Part shown: piece after piece, positions 34,398 through 44,914 of the stretch
Layout: every line of letters begins with the position of its first letter
Numbering within the stretch: position 1 is the stretch's first letter
NCBI GenBank assembly: GCA_035652435.1
Contig: DASRDU010000014.1
Location: forward strand, 1 to 64,000
Reading direction: 5' to 3'
Source: DASRDU01 sp035652435
GTDB lineage: Bacteria > Acidobacteriota > Blastocatellia > RBC074
DNA: 64,000 bases
Translations under genes and position numbers: made by a program
Notes under the pieces: generated by a model
Seen by the model: only the letters and a program-made list of their open reading frames with translations
Database searches by the model: none
What the model was told of the DNA's origin: nothing

Positions 34398-34437
34398 GTG
34401 GTTCGTGACGCGCGGCTTCACAAACCGCGCAGTAATC
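34398..34437 (-). repeat. 40-bp repeat, copy A, downstream of lactonase-like gene
   Basis: The sequence begins GTGGTTCGTGACGCGCGGCT and ends CAGTAATC. It matches 35334-35373 at about three-quarters of positions, mostly with C/T or G/A differences, as if the other copy had decayed by transitions. It can form a small hairpin CGCGG-CCGCG. The two copies bracket the MBL gene exactly. Confidence 0.55.
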
Positions 34438-34440
34438 AGG

Positions 34441-35310
34441 CTACTCGATCTTCGCCACGCCATTGCCCGGCTTCGGAAACTTCACAAAGACCGCCGGATC
34501 ATGGCCGGGCACGATCAGCCGGGGAGTGGAAGCGAGTTGCTTCATCCGCTCCTGCGCCCGCAGGTTCGACGCGGCGTCGAGCGTTTGCGCGATGGGCGCG
34601 CCTTTGTCGAGGTTCTCGTACAGATACAGATTATCCGAAGCCACGACCGCCCTGCCGCTGCGTGTGTTGACGCTGACGTACTGCGAGGCGTAAGTGTGGC
34701 GACCGCCTGTGAAGCAGCGGATGCCGGGGATCGGCTCCTGATTATCGCCCCTGACGAACCCGACGCGGCCTTCGGTGTTGAGTCTGACCAGCGCCAGCAC
34801 GTCTTCCGATTCGATGCCGCCGTGCGTGTTGCGCGCCTGCCACGCTTCGCCCGCGTAGTAGCTGAACTCTTCCTGCTGAATCCAGATGCGTGCCCTGGGG
34901 AACAAGTCCACGCCGTCCGCGTGATCCCAGTGCATGTGCGTGATGATGAGGTCGGCGACGTCTTCCGGCCTGAGTCCGACTTTGGCGATGGCTTCCGAAG
35001 GCTTGACGTAATCCCTGACCTTCCATTGCCGGAAAAACTTGTCGCGGTAAAAGCCCGCGTCTACGAGGATGTTGCGCCCGCCCGGCCCTTTGAGCAGCCA
35101 GACCATCATTTGAATATCCAGCTTGCGCAACTTGTCCGCGCCCGCGACCAGCGACGAAACCGGGAAGTCAGGAATGACGCCGTAGCTGATCGCGTAGATT
35201 TCATAGACTGGCGGCTCTGGCGGCGGCGTTTGCTGTCGGGTCACAGCCAGGGGGAGCGTTGCCGTGCAGCAAAGCAATAGTGCGAAGAAGGAAAGCATCA
35301 ATCGTTGCAT
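34441..35310 (-). CDS. Secreted MBL-fold hydrolase, N-acyl-homoserine-lactonase-like
   Basis: 289 residues with signal peptide (LMLSFFALLLCCTATLPLA). The metal-binding motif HMHWDHADG lies at residues 125-133 (His125, His127, Asp129, His130). Further ligands lie in FTGGRHTYASQYVSV, VVASDNLYLYENL and the final VPGHDPAVF. The HxHxDH-H-D-H order and the H-W-D-H-A-D variant fit AiiA/AHL-lactonase-type enzymes, which open lactone rings; other lactones or esters are equally possible. Export to the periplasm is unusual for quorum-quenching enzymes. It lies between GH31 and GH51 on the minus strand, flanked on both sides by 40-bp repeats, which raises the possibility that it was inserted as a unit. 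Confidence 0.82.
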   Translation of the reverse strand: MQRLMLSFFALLLCCTATLPLAVTRQQTPPPEPPVYEIYAISYGVIPDFPVSSLVAGADKLRKLDIQMMVWLLKGPGGRNILVDAGFYRDKFFRQWKVRDYVKPSEAIAKVGLRPEDVADLIITHMHWDHADGVDLFPRARIWIQQEEFSYYAGEAWQARNTHGGIESEDVLALVRLNTEGRVGFVRGDNQEPIPGIRCFTGGRHTYASQYVSVNTRSGRAVVASDNLYLYENLDKGAPIAQTLDAASNLRAQERMKQLASTPRLIVPGHDPAVFVKFPKPGNGVAKIE

Positions 35311-35333
35311 TTTTGCTGGTACCTTCGTCCGGT

Positions 35334-35373
35334 GCGGTTTGTGATGTGCGACTTCACAGACTGAACAGCGATC
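35334..35373 (-). repeat. 40-bp repeat, copy B, upstream of lactonase-like gene
   Basis: The sequence begins GCGGTTTGTGATGTGCGACT and ends CAGCGATC; see copy A at 34398-34437. It lies in the 273-bp gap between GH31 and the MBL gene. The remainder of that gap shows no gene. Confidence 0.5.
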
Positions 35374-35583
35374 CTACAATATAACGCGCCCCTTCAGCTA
35401 CCACGGCGCAGGCGAAATCAGCCAGGGCAACTTCGAGCAGAATTGGTTTGCCGCAGTCAGGTTCAACTCAAGTCCCGGCTGCTTCACCGAGCCGCGTCCG
35501 TATCCAGCACCGCCTTCAATTTCGCCAGCGTATGCAACCGGCTTGTAGTGAGAGGATGATTGGCCTGCCCGGAGGCGCAGTAC

Positions 35584-37911
35584 TCACAATCTGACTTCAA
35601 TCGGTCGCCCCGAAAACACAACTTTGCGGGTCGTCTTTTCAGCCGCAAGCCGAACTTCGATTTCGCGTCGCGATGGCGGCAGCATTTTTGAGCCTTGTGC
35701 CAGGCGCAACGACAGCGTGCGGCGCGCGTTGTTCCAGACGATCTGCATCTTCATCCATTCCCCGCGGCGGTAATTGAAAGTCGCGCCGTCATCTTCATAA
35801 AGCGTGAACGCCCCGTCAGCGCCGGGGTAGACCACGAGCGTCAGCGGGCCGTCCACAGGCTCGCCCGTGTACTGTCTGAGCGGGCCGAACGGGATGATCG
35901 CCCCGGCGCGGACGTGAAGCGGCATCGTCGCCGGATCCACCGGGCGGTTGACCTCGCGCCCGCCCGCGACCTTCTCTTCGGTCCAGAAGTCATACCAGTC
36001 GCCGCGCGGCAAATACAACTGGCGCGAGCTTGCGCCTTTTTCCGTGACGGGCGCGACCAGCACGTCGCGGCCCCATAAATACTCATCGCCGCGCGCGACC
36101 GCCGCCGCGTCGTCGGGGTAATGCAGCCAGAGCGCGCGCATGATCGGCAACCCCGTCTCGTGACATTCGCGCACGGCGGAGTAGAGGTACGGCATCATCC
36201 GGTAACGCAGCTCCAGATACTTTTTGCAGATCGGTTCAACCTCGGCGTTGTGCAATTCACCCGGATCGGGATTGGCCGCGCCGCCGGTGTAACTGGCGAT
36301 CTCGTCATGTCCGAGTTCGCCCGTGTTCCACCCCCACGGCAGCCGCAGGTGCCACGTCCGCCCGTGCGCGCGAAAGAGCGGGCAGAAGGCGCCGAACTGG
36401 AACCAGCGCACATGCAGTTCGCCCGTATATTCTTTAGTGGGCACGAAACCGCCGATGTCGGTGCCCCACCAAGGAATGCCCGTCAGCGCCGTGTTGACGG
36501 CGATGGGCACGTGTACTTTCAGCGTCTCCCACGTCGAATAGACGTCGCCCGACCAGAGGAAGGCGGCGTAACGCTGCATCCCCGCGTGTCCGTTGCGGTG
36601 GAGCGCGAAGACGCGCTGGTTCGGGCGCAGTTGCTGCGAGCCCTCGTAATACATGCGGATGCGGGCGAGCCGCGACGGCGCATCCAGCCCGTCGCCCTGA
36701 TCGGGCCACCAGCCGTCAATGCCCGTATCATAGAGCGGTTTGTGTGCCGGCCAGTAGCAACTGACCTGCCGGTCGTCAGGCCACCTGCCGTCGGGCGTGC
36801 GCCCGCCCGGCAGCGGCGCGGCGGTGCAGGGATCGTTGACGGTGCCAGTCAGCCGCCGCCCTTCCAGCACGGTGTGGAGTACGACTTTGAAATGCTGCGC
36901 ATGGAGTTCGTTAATCATCCCCTTCGGGTCGGGGAAATTCTTCGGGTGCCAGGTGAACTCGCCGTTGTGTGTGTTCCAGCCCGATGGCGTGAAATCGGTG
37001 CCCAGGTAGATCAGCGCATCGCACGGCAGCTTCTTCTCACGGAAGTTGCGCGCCACCCGCCTGATTTCTTCAGGGCCGGCCAGCGTGCGGTGTGATTGCA
37101 GATAGCCGAATGACCAGAGCGGCGGCAGTTCCGGCCAGCCCGTCAGCCGCGCGTATTCGGCCATCACCTGCGCCGGCTCTTCCGCGCTGACGACGAAAAC
37201 ATCGAGCGGCAGCGCCCCGACGGGACTGCCCTCCAACGCGCCCGCCACGCTGCTTGCCGGCCTGTCGATGCCTCTGGGAGTCAGCCGGCCTTCCTTCCCC
37301 GTGAGGTCAAAGGAGCCCAGAGGGTGATGGATGAACATCGCCCAGCCGCCCGTCCCGATCAGCCATTGAATCGGCACGCGCCCGCCGTGCGTCCGCAACT
37401 GGTAGCCGCCCTGCCCGTTGCGATTGCTGTAGGTCTGGCCGCGCCGGTCGAACTGCGGCCCGCCCTCGCCGAAGCCGAGGATCGGCTGATCGCCTGCAAG
37501 AAAATTCAGCACGCCCGTCCGCTGATCCAGCCGCAATTGTTGCACCAGCCGCCCGTCGCCTGCTTCCACGCGAATCGTCAGTGGCTCCGGCGACAACTTC
37601 ACCCGCAGATTCCCACAACGCACGCTCTGTTCAGGCGCCAGCTTCGTCAGCCGTGCGACCGGCGCCGGCCACGATTGCTGCGCCAGGGAGCCATCGAGCG
37701 GGATCGGTTGTGGTTTGCCGTCTTCGACGGGTACGACGCTCAGGCGCACCGTCCGGGCGCTCACCGAAGTGACGGCAATCTCGACGGGCCTCCCCACAAC
37801 GCGAATCCCGGCATCCTGCGGCGGGTGGGCCAGCCGGGAATTCAACAGCGCGCAGGCGCCCGCCGAGCTAAAACTTTTCAACGCGTCCCTGCGAGAGATT
37901 GGTTTTGTCAT
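35584..37911 (-). CDS. GH31 alpha-glycosidase (alpha-glucosidase/xylosidase type), Tat-exported
   Basis: 775 residues from ATG 37911, chosen because it places the twin-arginine leader KPISRRDALKSFSSAGACAL at the N-terminus; a longer frame exists upstream without a ribosome site. GH31 landmarks: FGYLQSHRTLAGPEEI, PCDALIYLGTDF, then WWPDQGDG with candidate nucleophile Asp404, and FLWSGDVYSTWETL with candidate acid/base Asp456. GIPWWGTDIGGF follows. A C-terminal beta-domain has LYEDDGATFNYRRGEW. The nucleophile neighbourhood (W-P-D-Q-G-D instead of W-x-D-M-N-E) differs from common alpha-glucosidases, so specificity is open. It may remove alpha-linked xylose, glucose or galactose from plant oligosaccharides. 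Confidence 0.9.
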   Translation of the reverse strand: MTKPISRRDALKSFSSAGACALLNSRLAHPPQDAGIRVVGRPVEIAVTSVSARTVRLSVVPVEDGKPQPIPLDGSLAQQSWPAPVARLTKLAPEQSVRCGNLRVKLSPEPLTIRVEAGDGRLVQQLRLDQRTGVLNFLAGDQPILGFGEGGPQFDRRGQTYSNRNGQGGYQLRTHGGRVPIQWLIGTGGWAMFIHHPLGSFDLTGKEGRLTPRGIDRPASSVAGALEGSPVGALPLDVFVVSAEEPAQVMAEYARLTGWPELPPLWSFGYLQSHRTLAGPEEIRRVARNFREKKLPCDALIYLGTDFTPSGWNTHNGEFTWHPKNFPDPKGMINELHAQHFKVVLHTVLEGRRLTGTVNDPCTAAPLPGGRTPDGRWPDDRQVSCYWPAHKPLYDTGIDGWWPDQGDGLDAPSRLARIRMYYEGSQQLRPNQRVFALHRNGHAGMQRYAAFLWSGDVYSTWETLKVHVPIAVNTALTGIPWWGTDIGGFVPTKEYTGELHVRWFQFGAFCPLFRAHGRTWHLRLPWGWNTGELGHDEIASYTGGAANPDPGELHNAEVEPICKKYLELRYRMMPYLYSAVRECHETGLPIMRALWLHYPDDAAAVARGDEYLWGRDVLVAPVTEKGASSRQLYLPRGDWYDFWTEEKVAGGREVNRPVDPATMPLHVRAGAIIPFGPLRQYTGEPVDGPLTLVVYPGADGAFTLYEDDGATFNYRRGEWMKMQIVWNNARRTLSLRLAQGSKMLPPSRREIEVRLAAEKTTRKVVFSGRPIEVRL

Positions 37912-38164
37912 CGGTTTGTTTCCGGCCGGCGGGGTGCAGCCGGCGCAAGGGACAGCCAGGTTAAAAACGAACGATCCGGTTCCGCGTAGAGAGTCTGCGC
38001 ATGCCCCACAAAGGCGCGCATTCCGCATAATGAAAGCGCGGGGGAAAGTAATTCGTCTTGTATTCACTCAGGGGCGATTGGATGGCATTGCAGGGGCACT
38101 TTAGAGAAACATCGCCAGCCTCTTCCCCTGACGCCCGGACACACAATCGCAGACCGATCCGGGA

Positions 38165-38875
38165 TTACTTCCGCTGTTGCTTGATGAACTCCTTCATATC
38201 ACACCCCGCTTTCGTGATGTGACGTTCCAGCAGCCGGCTGGCCGCCCCGGCGTCGCGCCGGCGGCACAGCTCCAGAATCGTCCGGTGTTCATCCCTCGCG
38301 TGACGGTGGGCATCACGCGAGAAGAGGATGTGCAGGCGGATGTAACGATCCGCGTTGTTGTTGATCGTCTGGATGAGCGAGAGCGAGCGCGCCCGGCCCG
38401 CCGCCCGATAAAGTGTCGAATGAAACTGCCAGTGCAGTTCGCCCCAGACGTCGAAGTCCGATTCGTCGTTGAGCGCCCGCTCGTAGTCCTCCAGCACCTT
38501 TTCGGCGCGCGCGAGGTCTTCGTCAGTCAGGCGCGGAACGGCCCGGCGCAGGGTGAGGCTCTCGATCGCCGCGCGAATCTCGAACAGCTCCTCGATCTCC
38601 TCAGGGGAGAGCGCGGCCACGACTGCGCCACGATGATCAATGATCTTGATCAGGCCTTCGGCCTCGAGCTGGCGAAAGGCCTCACGCAGGGGGATCCGGC
38701 TGACCGCGAATTCCTCGGCGATGGCGTGCTGGCGCAACTGCTCCCCCTCGCGTAATTCGCCGCGCAGGATCTTCTCCCGCAGCCGGTCGGCCACGGCGGA
38801 GGTCAGCGTCTGGCGGCGAATCGGCTGGCGGGAGTCGAGACCCCCATTGGGTTGTGCGTTCATCTGCCTCAGCAT
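38165..38875 (-). CDS. GntR-family transcription regulator, FCD (FadR) subfamily
   Basis: 236 residues. The winged-helix domain spans about residues 20-85 (LREKILRGELREGEQLRQHA, FAVSRIPLREAFRQLEAEGLI). An FCD effector domain follows (LFEIRAAIESLTLRRAVPRL, FHSTLYRAAGR, RDEHRTILELCRRRDAGAAS), whose Asp and three His residues usually bind a metal that contacts an organic-acid ligand. ATG 38875 has GGAGG 8 bp upstream. FCD regulators often control sugar-acid, amino-acid or hydroxyproline catabolism and bind short GTATAC-centred palindromes; such a palindrome is found at 51333-51344 upstream of the araC-type gene. Its own upstream region carries the 37-bp locus motif 104 bp from the start codon, so it belongs to that putative regulon. 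Confidence 0.9.
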   Translation of the reverse strand: MLRQMNAQPNGGLDSRQPIRRQTLTSAVADRLREKILRGELREGEQLRQHAIAEEFAVSRIPLREAFRQLEAEGLIKIIDHRGAVVAALSPEEIEELFEIRAAIESLTLRRAVPRLTDEDLARAEKVLEDYERALNDESDFDVWGELHWQFHSTLYRAAGRARSLSLIQTINNNADRYIRLHILFSRDAHRHARDEHRTILELCRRRDAGAASRLLERHITKAGCDMKEFIKQQRK

Positions 38876-38978
38876 TGCTCAGCCTCCGGGATTCGGGAGT
38901 CGCTATTCAAGGTCGCACTGATGTGATAACACAACGCCCATGCCGCCTCAAGAGAGGACTACTCGTTTCAGCCGGAAA

Positions 38979-39015
38979 GTCCTGGAGAAGTGAAAGCCGG
39001 CTTGAACCGGCTCAG
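38979..39015 (-). promoter_or_regulatory. 37-bp locus motif, copy 4 (upstream of GntR gene)
   Basis: On the minus strand it reads CTGAGCCGG, TTCAAG, CCGGCTTTC, nine bases, CAGGAC. The palindrome around TTCAAG is almost perfect here: GAGCCGG / CCGGCTT. It deviates once in the final hexamer (CAGGAC for CAAGAC). Distance from motif end to the GntR start is 103 bp, nearly the same as copies 1 and 5. Confidence 0.68.
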
Positions 39016-39053
39016 GGAAAAAATCGGCGGCCGACGGTCCCGGCACATCCGCC

Positions 39054-41528
39054 CTACTTCACCTTCCACTCCTGCAGGCCCGCCGACCAGTTGGACTGCA
39101 TCGTCACTTCCAGGCGCAGCCCCGTCGTCATCACCGGCTTGAAACTGACCCTGTTGTACTGATCCTTCGCGACGCCGTAAGGATCAGTATTCTCGACCGG
39201 CTTCCACTCGCTGCCGTCCTTATAGAGGACGCGCCAGGACTGCGGCACGCGCACCTCGCCGCGCCCGGTGTCGTCGAACCAGTAGACCTCGACCTGCGAA
39301 ACGGTCGCCTGCTTCGCAAACGAATACTCGACCCACTCGGTCGTGCCTTTGCGCGGCCACCAGTCGAAATACGAGGCCGGGTCATTGGACGCCGCCGGCT
39401 CCTCGCCGTCATTGATCATCCGCGGGTCGCGCCTCGCCCGGTTCGAGACCGTGACCGTGCTGGTAGTGGCGATGGTCGGGAACGGGCGCGGTCTGGCGCT
39501 CGCCTCGCTGTCCGGAATCCAGACCAGCATCTCGCCGCGCCCGCGGTTGGCCCAGGCGTAATACGGGATCGCGGTGAAATCCTGCTCCTGTCTGATCAAT
39601 TTGCCCTGCGCGTCGAACGAAAGGCCGAAGGCCATGCCCCTGATCACTGTGACGCCCTTGAGCAGATCGGGTTTGAATTCAGTTGTCAGCTTCGCGCCGT
39701 CGGGCAGCAGCAGGTTACGCACATGGCCGTCAGGGTTATCGGGCCACTCGGCGCAATAGACGATGGGGCCGCGCTGCAGGGCGACGCGCCCGCGGTCAGC
39801 GCCCACCTGATCATTGGCGATGACGCGGCGGACCGGCATCGGCAGTGCCAGTTCGATCACGTCGCCTTTCTTCCACGTGCGGCTCAAACCGGCGTAGCCT
39901 TTATCGAGTTTGAGCGGGACGGCCTTGCCGTTGACTTTGAGCGTGACGGATTCACCGATTTGATCGGCGAAACGATACAGGTCGCTCGGCACGGCCTCGT
40001 TGCGCGCCCAGCCGGGGATGCGCACGTTGATCGTAAACGGGCCGGCTTTGTCGGGACTGACCGTCATCTTCACCGCGCCGTCCCAGGGGTAGCGCGTCTC
40101 CTGCTGTATCTTCACCGTGCGGCCGTTGTCCATCCTGATGTCGCCCGTGCTGCCGACGAACAGGTTGACGTAGAGCGTGTCGCCCTGCTCGGCGTAGACG
40201 TAGCCGGGCACTGACGCGATGAAGCGCGTAATGTTGCCCGGGCAGCAGGCGACGCCGAACCACGGGCTGCGCTGGTGCTGCCCCGCAGATTCGAGCGGGT
40301 TGGGGTAGAAGAACAACTTGCCGTCGAGCGAGACGCCCGAGATCAGCCCGTTGTAGAGCGTCCGCTCCATCACGTCTATGTACTTCGCATCCGCGTGCAG
40401 CAGGAAGAGCCGGTAGTTCCAGTAATCGTTGCCGACGGCGGCACAGGTCTCATTGTAGGCGGTCATATTCGGCAACTCGAACGCGCGCCCGAAGGCTTCG
40501 CCCGACCCCGTCGCGCCGATGCCGCCCGTGATGTAGAGCTTCCGTCCGACCACGTCTTCCCAGATTTTATCGATCGCGTTGACGTAGGAAGTGTCGCCCG
40601 TGAGCGCCGCCACGTCGGCCATCCCCGAATACATGTAGGTCGCGCGCACCGCGTGGCCGACCGCCTCGGTCTGTTCGGTCACTTTCTTGTGCGACTGGTT
40701 GTAGGTGCGCCCCGCGCCGCGCGAGCCGTCCGGCCCGCGCACGTCGAGCATGAATTTCGCCAGGTTCAGGTAACGGTCGTCACCCGTCGCGCGGTAGAGC
40801 TTCGCGAGGCCCATCTCGGTGATCTGGTGTCCCGGCCAGATGGACTGCTTGCCGGGGCCGAAGGTCTGATCGAGCAGTTCCGCCGTCCTGAGTGCGATGT
40901 CGAGCAGCGAGCGTTTGCCTGTCGCCTGGTAGTGCGCGACGGCGGCTTCGTACAGGTGACCGAGGTCGTAGAGTTCGTGGCTGTCGACCTTCTCCAGTTC
41001 CCAGCGCTTCGTGCCGGCCCAGCGGTGCGGATTGGCCGGGTCAATCGTGCGCGCCGGGTAGAGGTAGCCGTCTTTCTCCTGCGCGGCGGCGATCTTTTCA
41101 ATCAGGCCGTCAATGTAGGCTTCGAGCTTCGGGTCCGGGTGGACGCTGAGCGTGTAGGACGCGCCCTCGATCACTTTGTAGATGTCGGTGTCGTCGAACG
41201 GGTAGCCGGGGAGCTTTTTGTCTTTGACCTCTTCGCCGCGGAGCGCCTGGGCGGCCTGCAGAAAGTTTCTGACGCGCCCCGTCTCTTCGCACTTCTCAAA
41301 CGCGAAGGGGACCGTCACCGTCCGGTTGACCTCAATGCGCGGCGCCCAGAAGGCGTCGTTGAAATGGACGGCGGTGAAGGGAACCGGTTTGACCGGGTAA
41401 TCGCGCGGCGGCTGGGCGGGCTTCGCTTTCTGCTGCGCGGCAGTCATCTGATCAGAGCGCCAGATGCCGCAGGCGGCGACCAGTACGATGGCGATGCTGG
41501 TGACAAGTCGTTTTGATGTCGGCTTCAT
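39054..41528 (-). CDS. GH127-type (DUF1680) enzyme with discoidin-like C-terminal domain, third copy
   Basis: 824 residues from ATG 41528 (GAGGA 9 bp upstream); a longer frame above it has no support. Signal peptide SKRLVTSIAIVLVAACGIW. The barrel begins KPVPFTAVHFNDAFWAPRIE. Catalytic centre: Glu360 and Cys362 in YNETCAAVGN, Cys428-Cys429 in GVACCPGNITRF. This ACCPGN form is the subgroup closest to characterised HypBA1, whereas the other two copies have FxCCVG. The C-terminal ~110 residues (WWPRKGTTEWVEYSF, SQVEVYWFDDTGRG, LRLEVTMQ) look like an F5/8-type carbohydrate-binding domain rather than the DUF6805-like domain of its paralogues. It lies between the S9 peptidase and the GntR gene, all on the minus strand. 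Confidence 0.9.
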   Translation of the reverse strand: MKPTSKRLVTSIAIVLVAACGIWRSDQMTAAQQKAKPAQPPRDYPVKPVPFTAVHFNDAFWAPRIEVNRTVTVPFAFEKCEETGRVRNFLQAAQALRGEEVKDKKLPGYPFDDTDIYKVIEGASYTLSVHPDPKLEAYIDGLIEKIAAAQEKDGYLYPARTIDPANPHRWAGTKRWELEKVDSHELYDLGHLYEAAVAHYQATGKRSLLDIALRTAELLDQTFGPGKQSIWPGHQITEMGLAKLYRATGDDRYLNLAKFMLDVRGPDGSRGAGRTYNQSHKKVTEQTEAVGHAVRATYMYSGMADVAALTGDTSYVNAIDKIWEDVVGRKLYITGGIGATGSGEAFGRAFELPNMTAYNETCAAVGNDYWNYRLFLLHADAKYIDVMERTLYNGLISGVSLDGKLFFYPNPLESAGQHQRSPWFGVACCPGNITRFIASVPGYVYAEQGDTLYVNLFVGSTGDIRMDNGRTVKIQQETRYPWDGAVKMTVSPDKAGPFTINVRIPGWARNEAVPSDLYRFADQIGESVTLKVNGKAVPLKLDKGYAGLSRTWKKGDVIELALPMPVRRVIANDQVGADRGRVALQRGPIVYCAEWPDNPDGHVRNLLLPDGAKLTTEFKPDLLKGVTVIRGMAFGLSFDAQGKLIRQEQDFTAIPYYAWANRGRGEMLVWIPDSEASARPRPFPTIATTSTVTVSNRARRDPRMINDGEEPAASNDPASYFDWWPRKGTTEWVEYSFAKQATVSQVEVYWFDDTGRGEVRVPQSWRVLYKDGSEWKPVENTDPYGVAKDQYNRVSFKPVMTTGLRLEVTMQSNWSAGLQEWKVK

Positions 41529-41547
41529 AATTGTCTTCCTCAGAAAC

Positions 41548-41578
41548 CCGTGCCGCGATCCGGCAGATCGCGGCACGG
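41548..41578 (-). terminator. Hairpin between S9 peptidase and GH127
   Basis: A perfect 13-bp stem (CCGTGCCGCGATC / GATCGCGGCACGG) with a 5-base loop, 8 bp after the S9 peptidase stop. Read on the minus strand it is followed by GGTTTCT, a short T-run. It could be an intrinsic terminator or an attenuator that reduces expression of the downstream GH127. Confidence 0.6.
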
Positions 41579-41586
41579 CTCTATGA

Positions 41587-43920
<2,334 letters not shown>

Positions 43921-43962
43921 TGAAGTTTCTCTCCTTAAACCGAGCGACGCTCGCGGTATTGC

Positions 43963-44865
43963 TTACTGCGCGCGGCGACGTGCCGGCGGAATGTTTCTGC
44001 CGTAATAAACGTCCATCGTGATGTGATGGTCCTGGTAGACGCGGCCGAGCAATTCATACAGCTTCGGGTCGTAGCGCTGCAAATCTTCGGGTGATTGCAC
44101 GCGCTGTTCGCCGTCCGTGTATTCGTAATTCGACCAGAACCAGGTCTGCGTGCCTTCGGCCCAGTACTCGTTGGCGTTCGTTGAGGCGTAATGGTTCTTC
44201 CACAGCCCTTTCGCCATCGCCTCCTTGTACGCCGCCTGGATCCCGGCGTAGAGAGCCGGGTCGGCGGTGCGGACGGCGATGTTCATGATCGCGTGTGAGA
44301 ACTCATGGACGAAGATGTTCTCGCCGAAATAGCGCGTGCCCGGATAGCCGAGCAGATTCTCTTCGGCGCAGGTCGTCGGGTTGCCGCCGAGGCCCCGCGC
44401 CCGACGGTCCCAATACTCTTTGTCGGTCATGCTGGCGATGCCGCCGGGCTTGTCGTAATTGGCTTTTTCGCCGGGCGTCAGCCGCGGATCATTCGGCCCC
44501 GGGCGTTTGTTGTTGCGGTGTTCGGGGATGTCTGTCGTTGATTCGGATTGCGCCATCACGCCGACGCGCATCCTCTTTTTGACCATCTCCGCGCGCAGGT
44601 CGGGGCGCCCGGCCAGCATGTGAATGACGATGTCGCGCGCGACGAGCAGCGCCGCGTCGGGGACTTTCTCGGAACTGAGGATCGCAATGCCCAGCGCGTC
44701 GGCGTATTTTTTGTAGAACGGGTCCACGCCGAGCGAGGCGGGCGGCGCTCCCACGGCGGCCCTGACGTAATCCTGAATGAATGGTTTCTCCGGCCCCCGA
44801 GTCGGCGTCTGAGCGGCAATGCCCGCCGCAGAGAGCAGCGCCGCGGAGATCAGCAGTTTTCGCAT
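43963..44865 (-). CDS. Putative secreted HExxH metalloprotease
   Basis: 300 residues with signal peptide MRKLLISAALLSAAGIAAQ. The motif HEFSH at residues 187-191 (FVHEFSHAIMNIAV) matches HExxH zinc proteases. NEYWAEGTQTWFWSNYEY about 45 residues later supplies a plausible Glu third ligand, as in gluzincins such as the anthrax-lethal-factor-like group. I cannot name a characterised family. A run of charged, flexible sequence lies at 105-150 (RNNKRPGPNDPRLTPGEKAN). The gene sits between the S9 peptidase (42 bp downstream) and a secreted protein (49 bp upstream), all minus strand, and probably cleaves extracellular protein to feed the peptidase. Confidence 0.75.
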   Translation of the reverse strand: MRKLLISAALLSAAGIAAQTPTRGPEKPFIQDYVRAAVGAPPASLGVDPFYKKYADALGIAILSSEKVPDAALLVARDIVIHMLAGRPDLRAEMVKKRMRVGVMAQSESTTDIPEHRNNKRPGPNDPRLTPGEKANYDKPGGIASMTDKEYWDRRARGLGGNPTTCAEENLLGYPGTRYFGENIFVHEFSHAIMNIAVRTADPALYAGIQAAYKEAMAKGLWKNHYASTNANEYWAEGTQTWFWSNYEYTDGEQRVQSPEDLQRYDPKLYELLGRVYQDHHITMDVYYGRNIPPARRRAQ

Positions 44866-44884
44866 CGTTGCCTCACCGGAATGG

Positions 44885-44910
44885 CCCGCGGGTCAGTAAC
44901 AGCCCGCGGG
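44885..44910 (-). terminator. Hairpin between secreted protein and metalloprotease genes
   Basis: Two copies of the self-complementary octamer CCCGCGGG (44885-44892 and 44903-44910) with a 10-base spacer give an 8-bp GC-rich stem. No T-run follows on the minus strand, so termination is uncertain; partial attenuation is possible. Confidence 0.4.
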
Positions 44911-44914
44911 GACG

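Noticed and set aside
34441..35310. Second integron cassette or IS unit around the lactonase-like gene
   Set aside because: The flanking 40-bp repeats lack attC architecture and no transposase is nearby; only a repeat-bracketed gene can be claimed.
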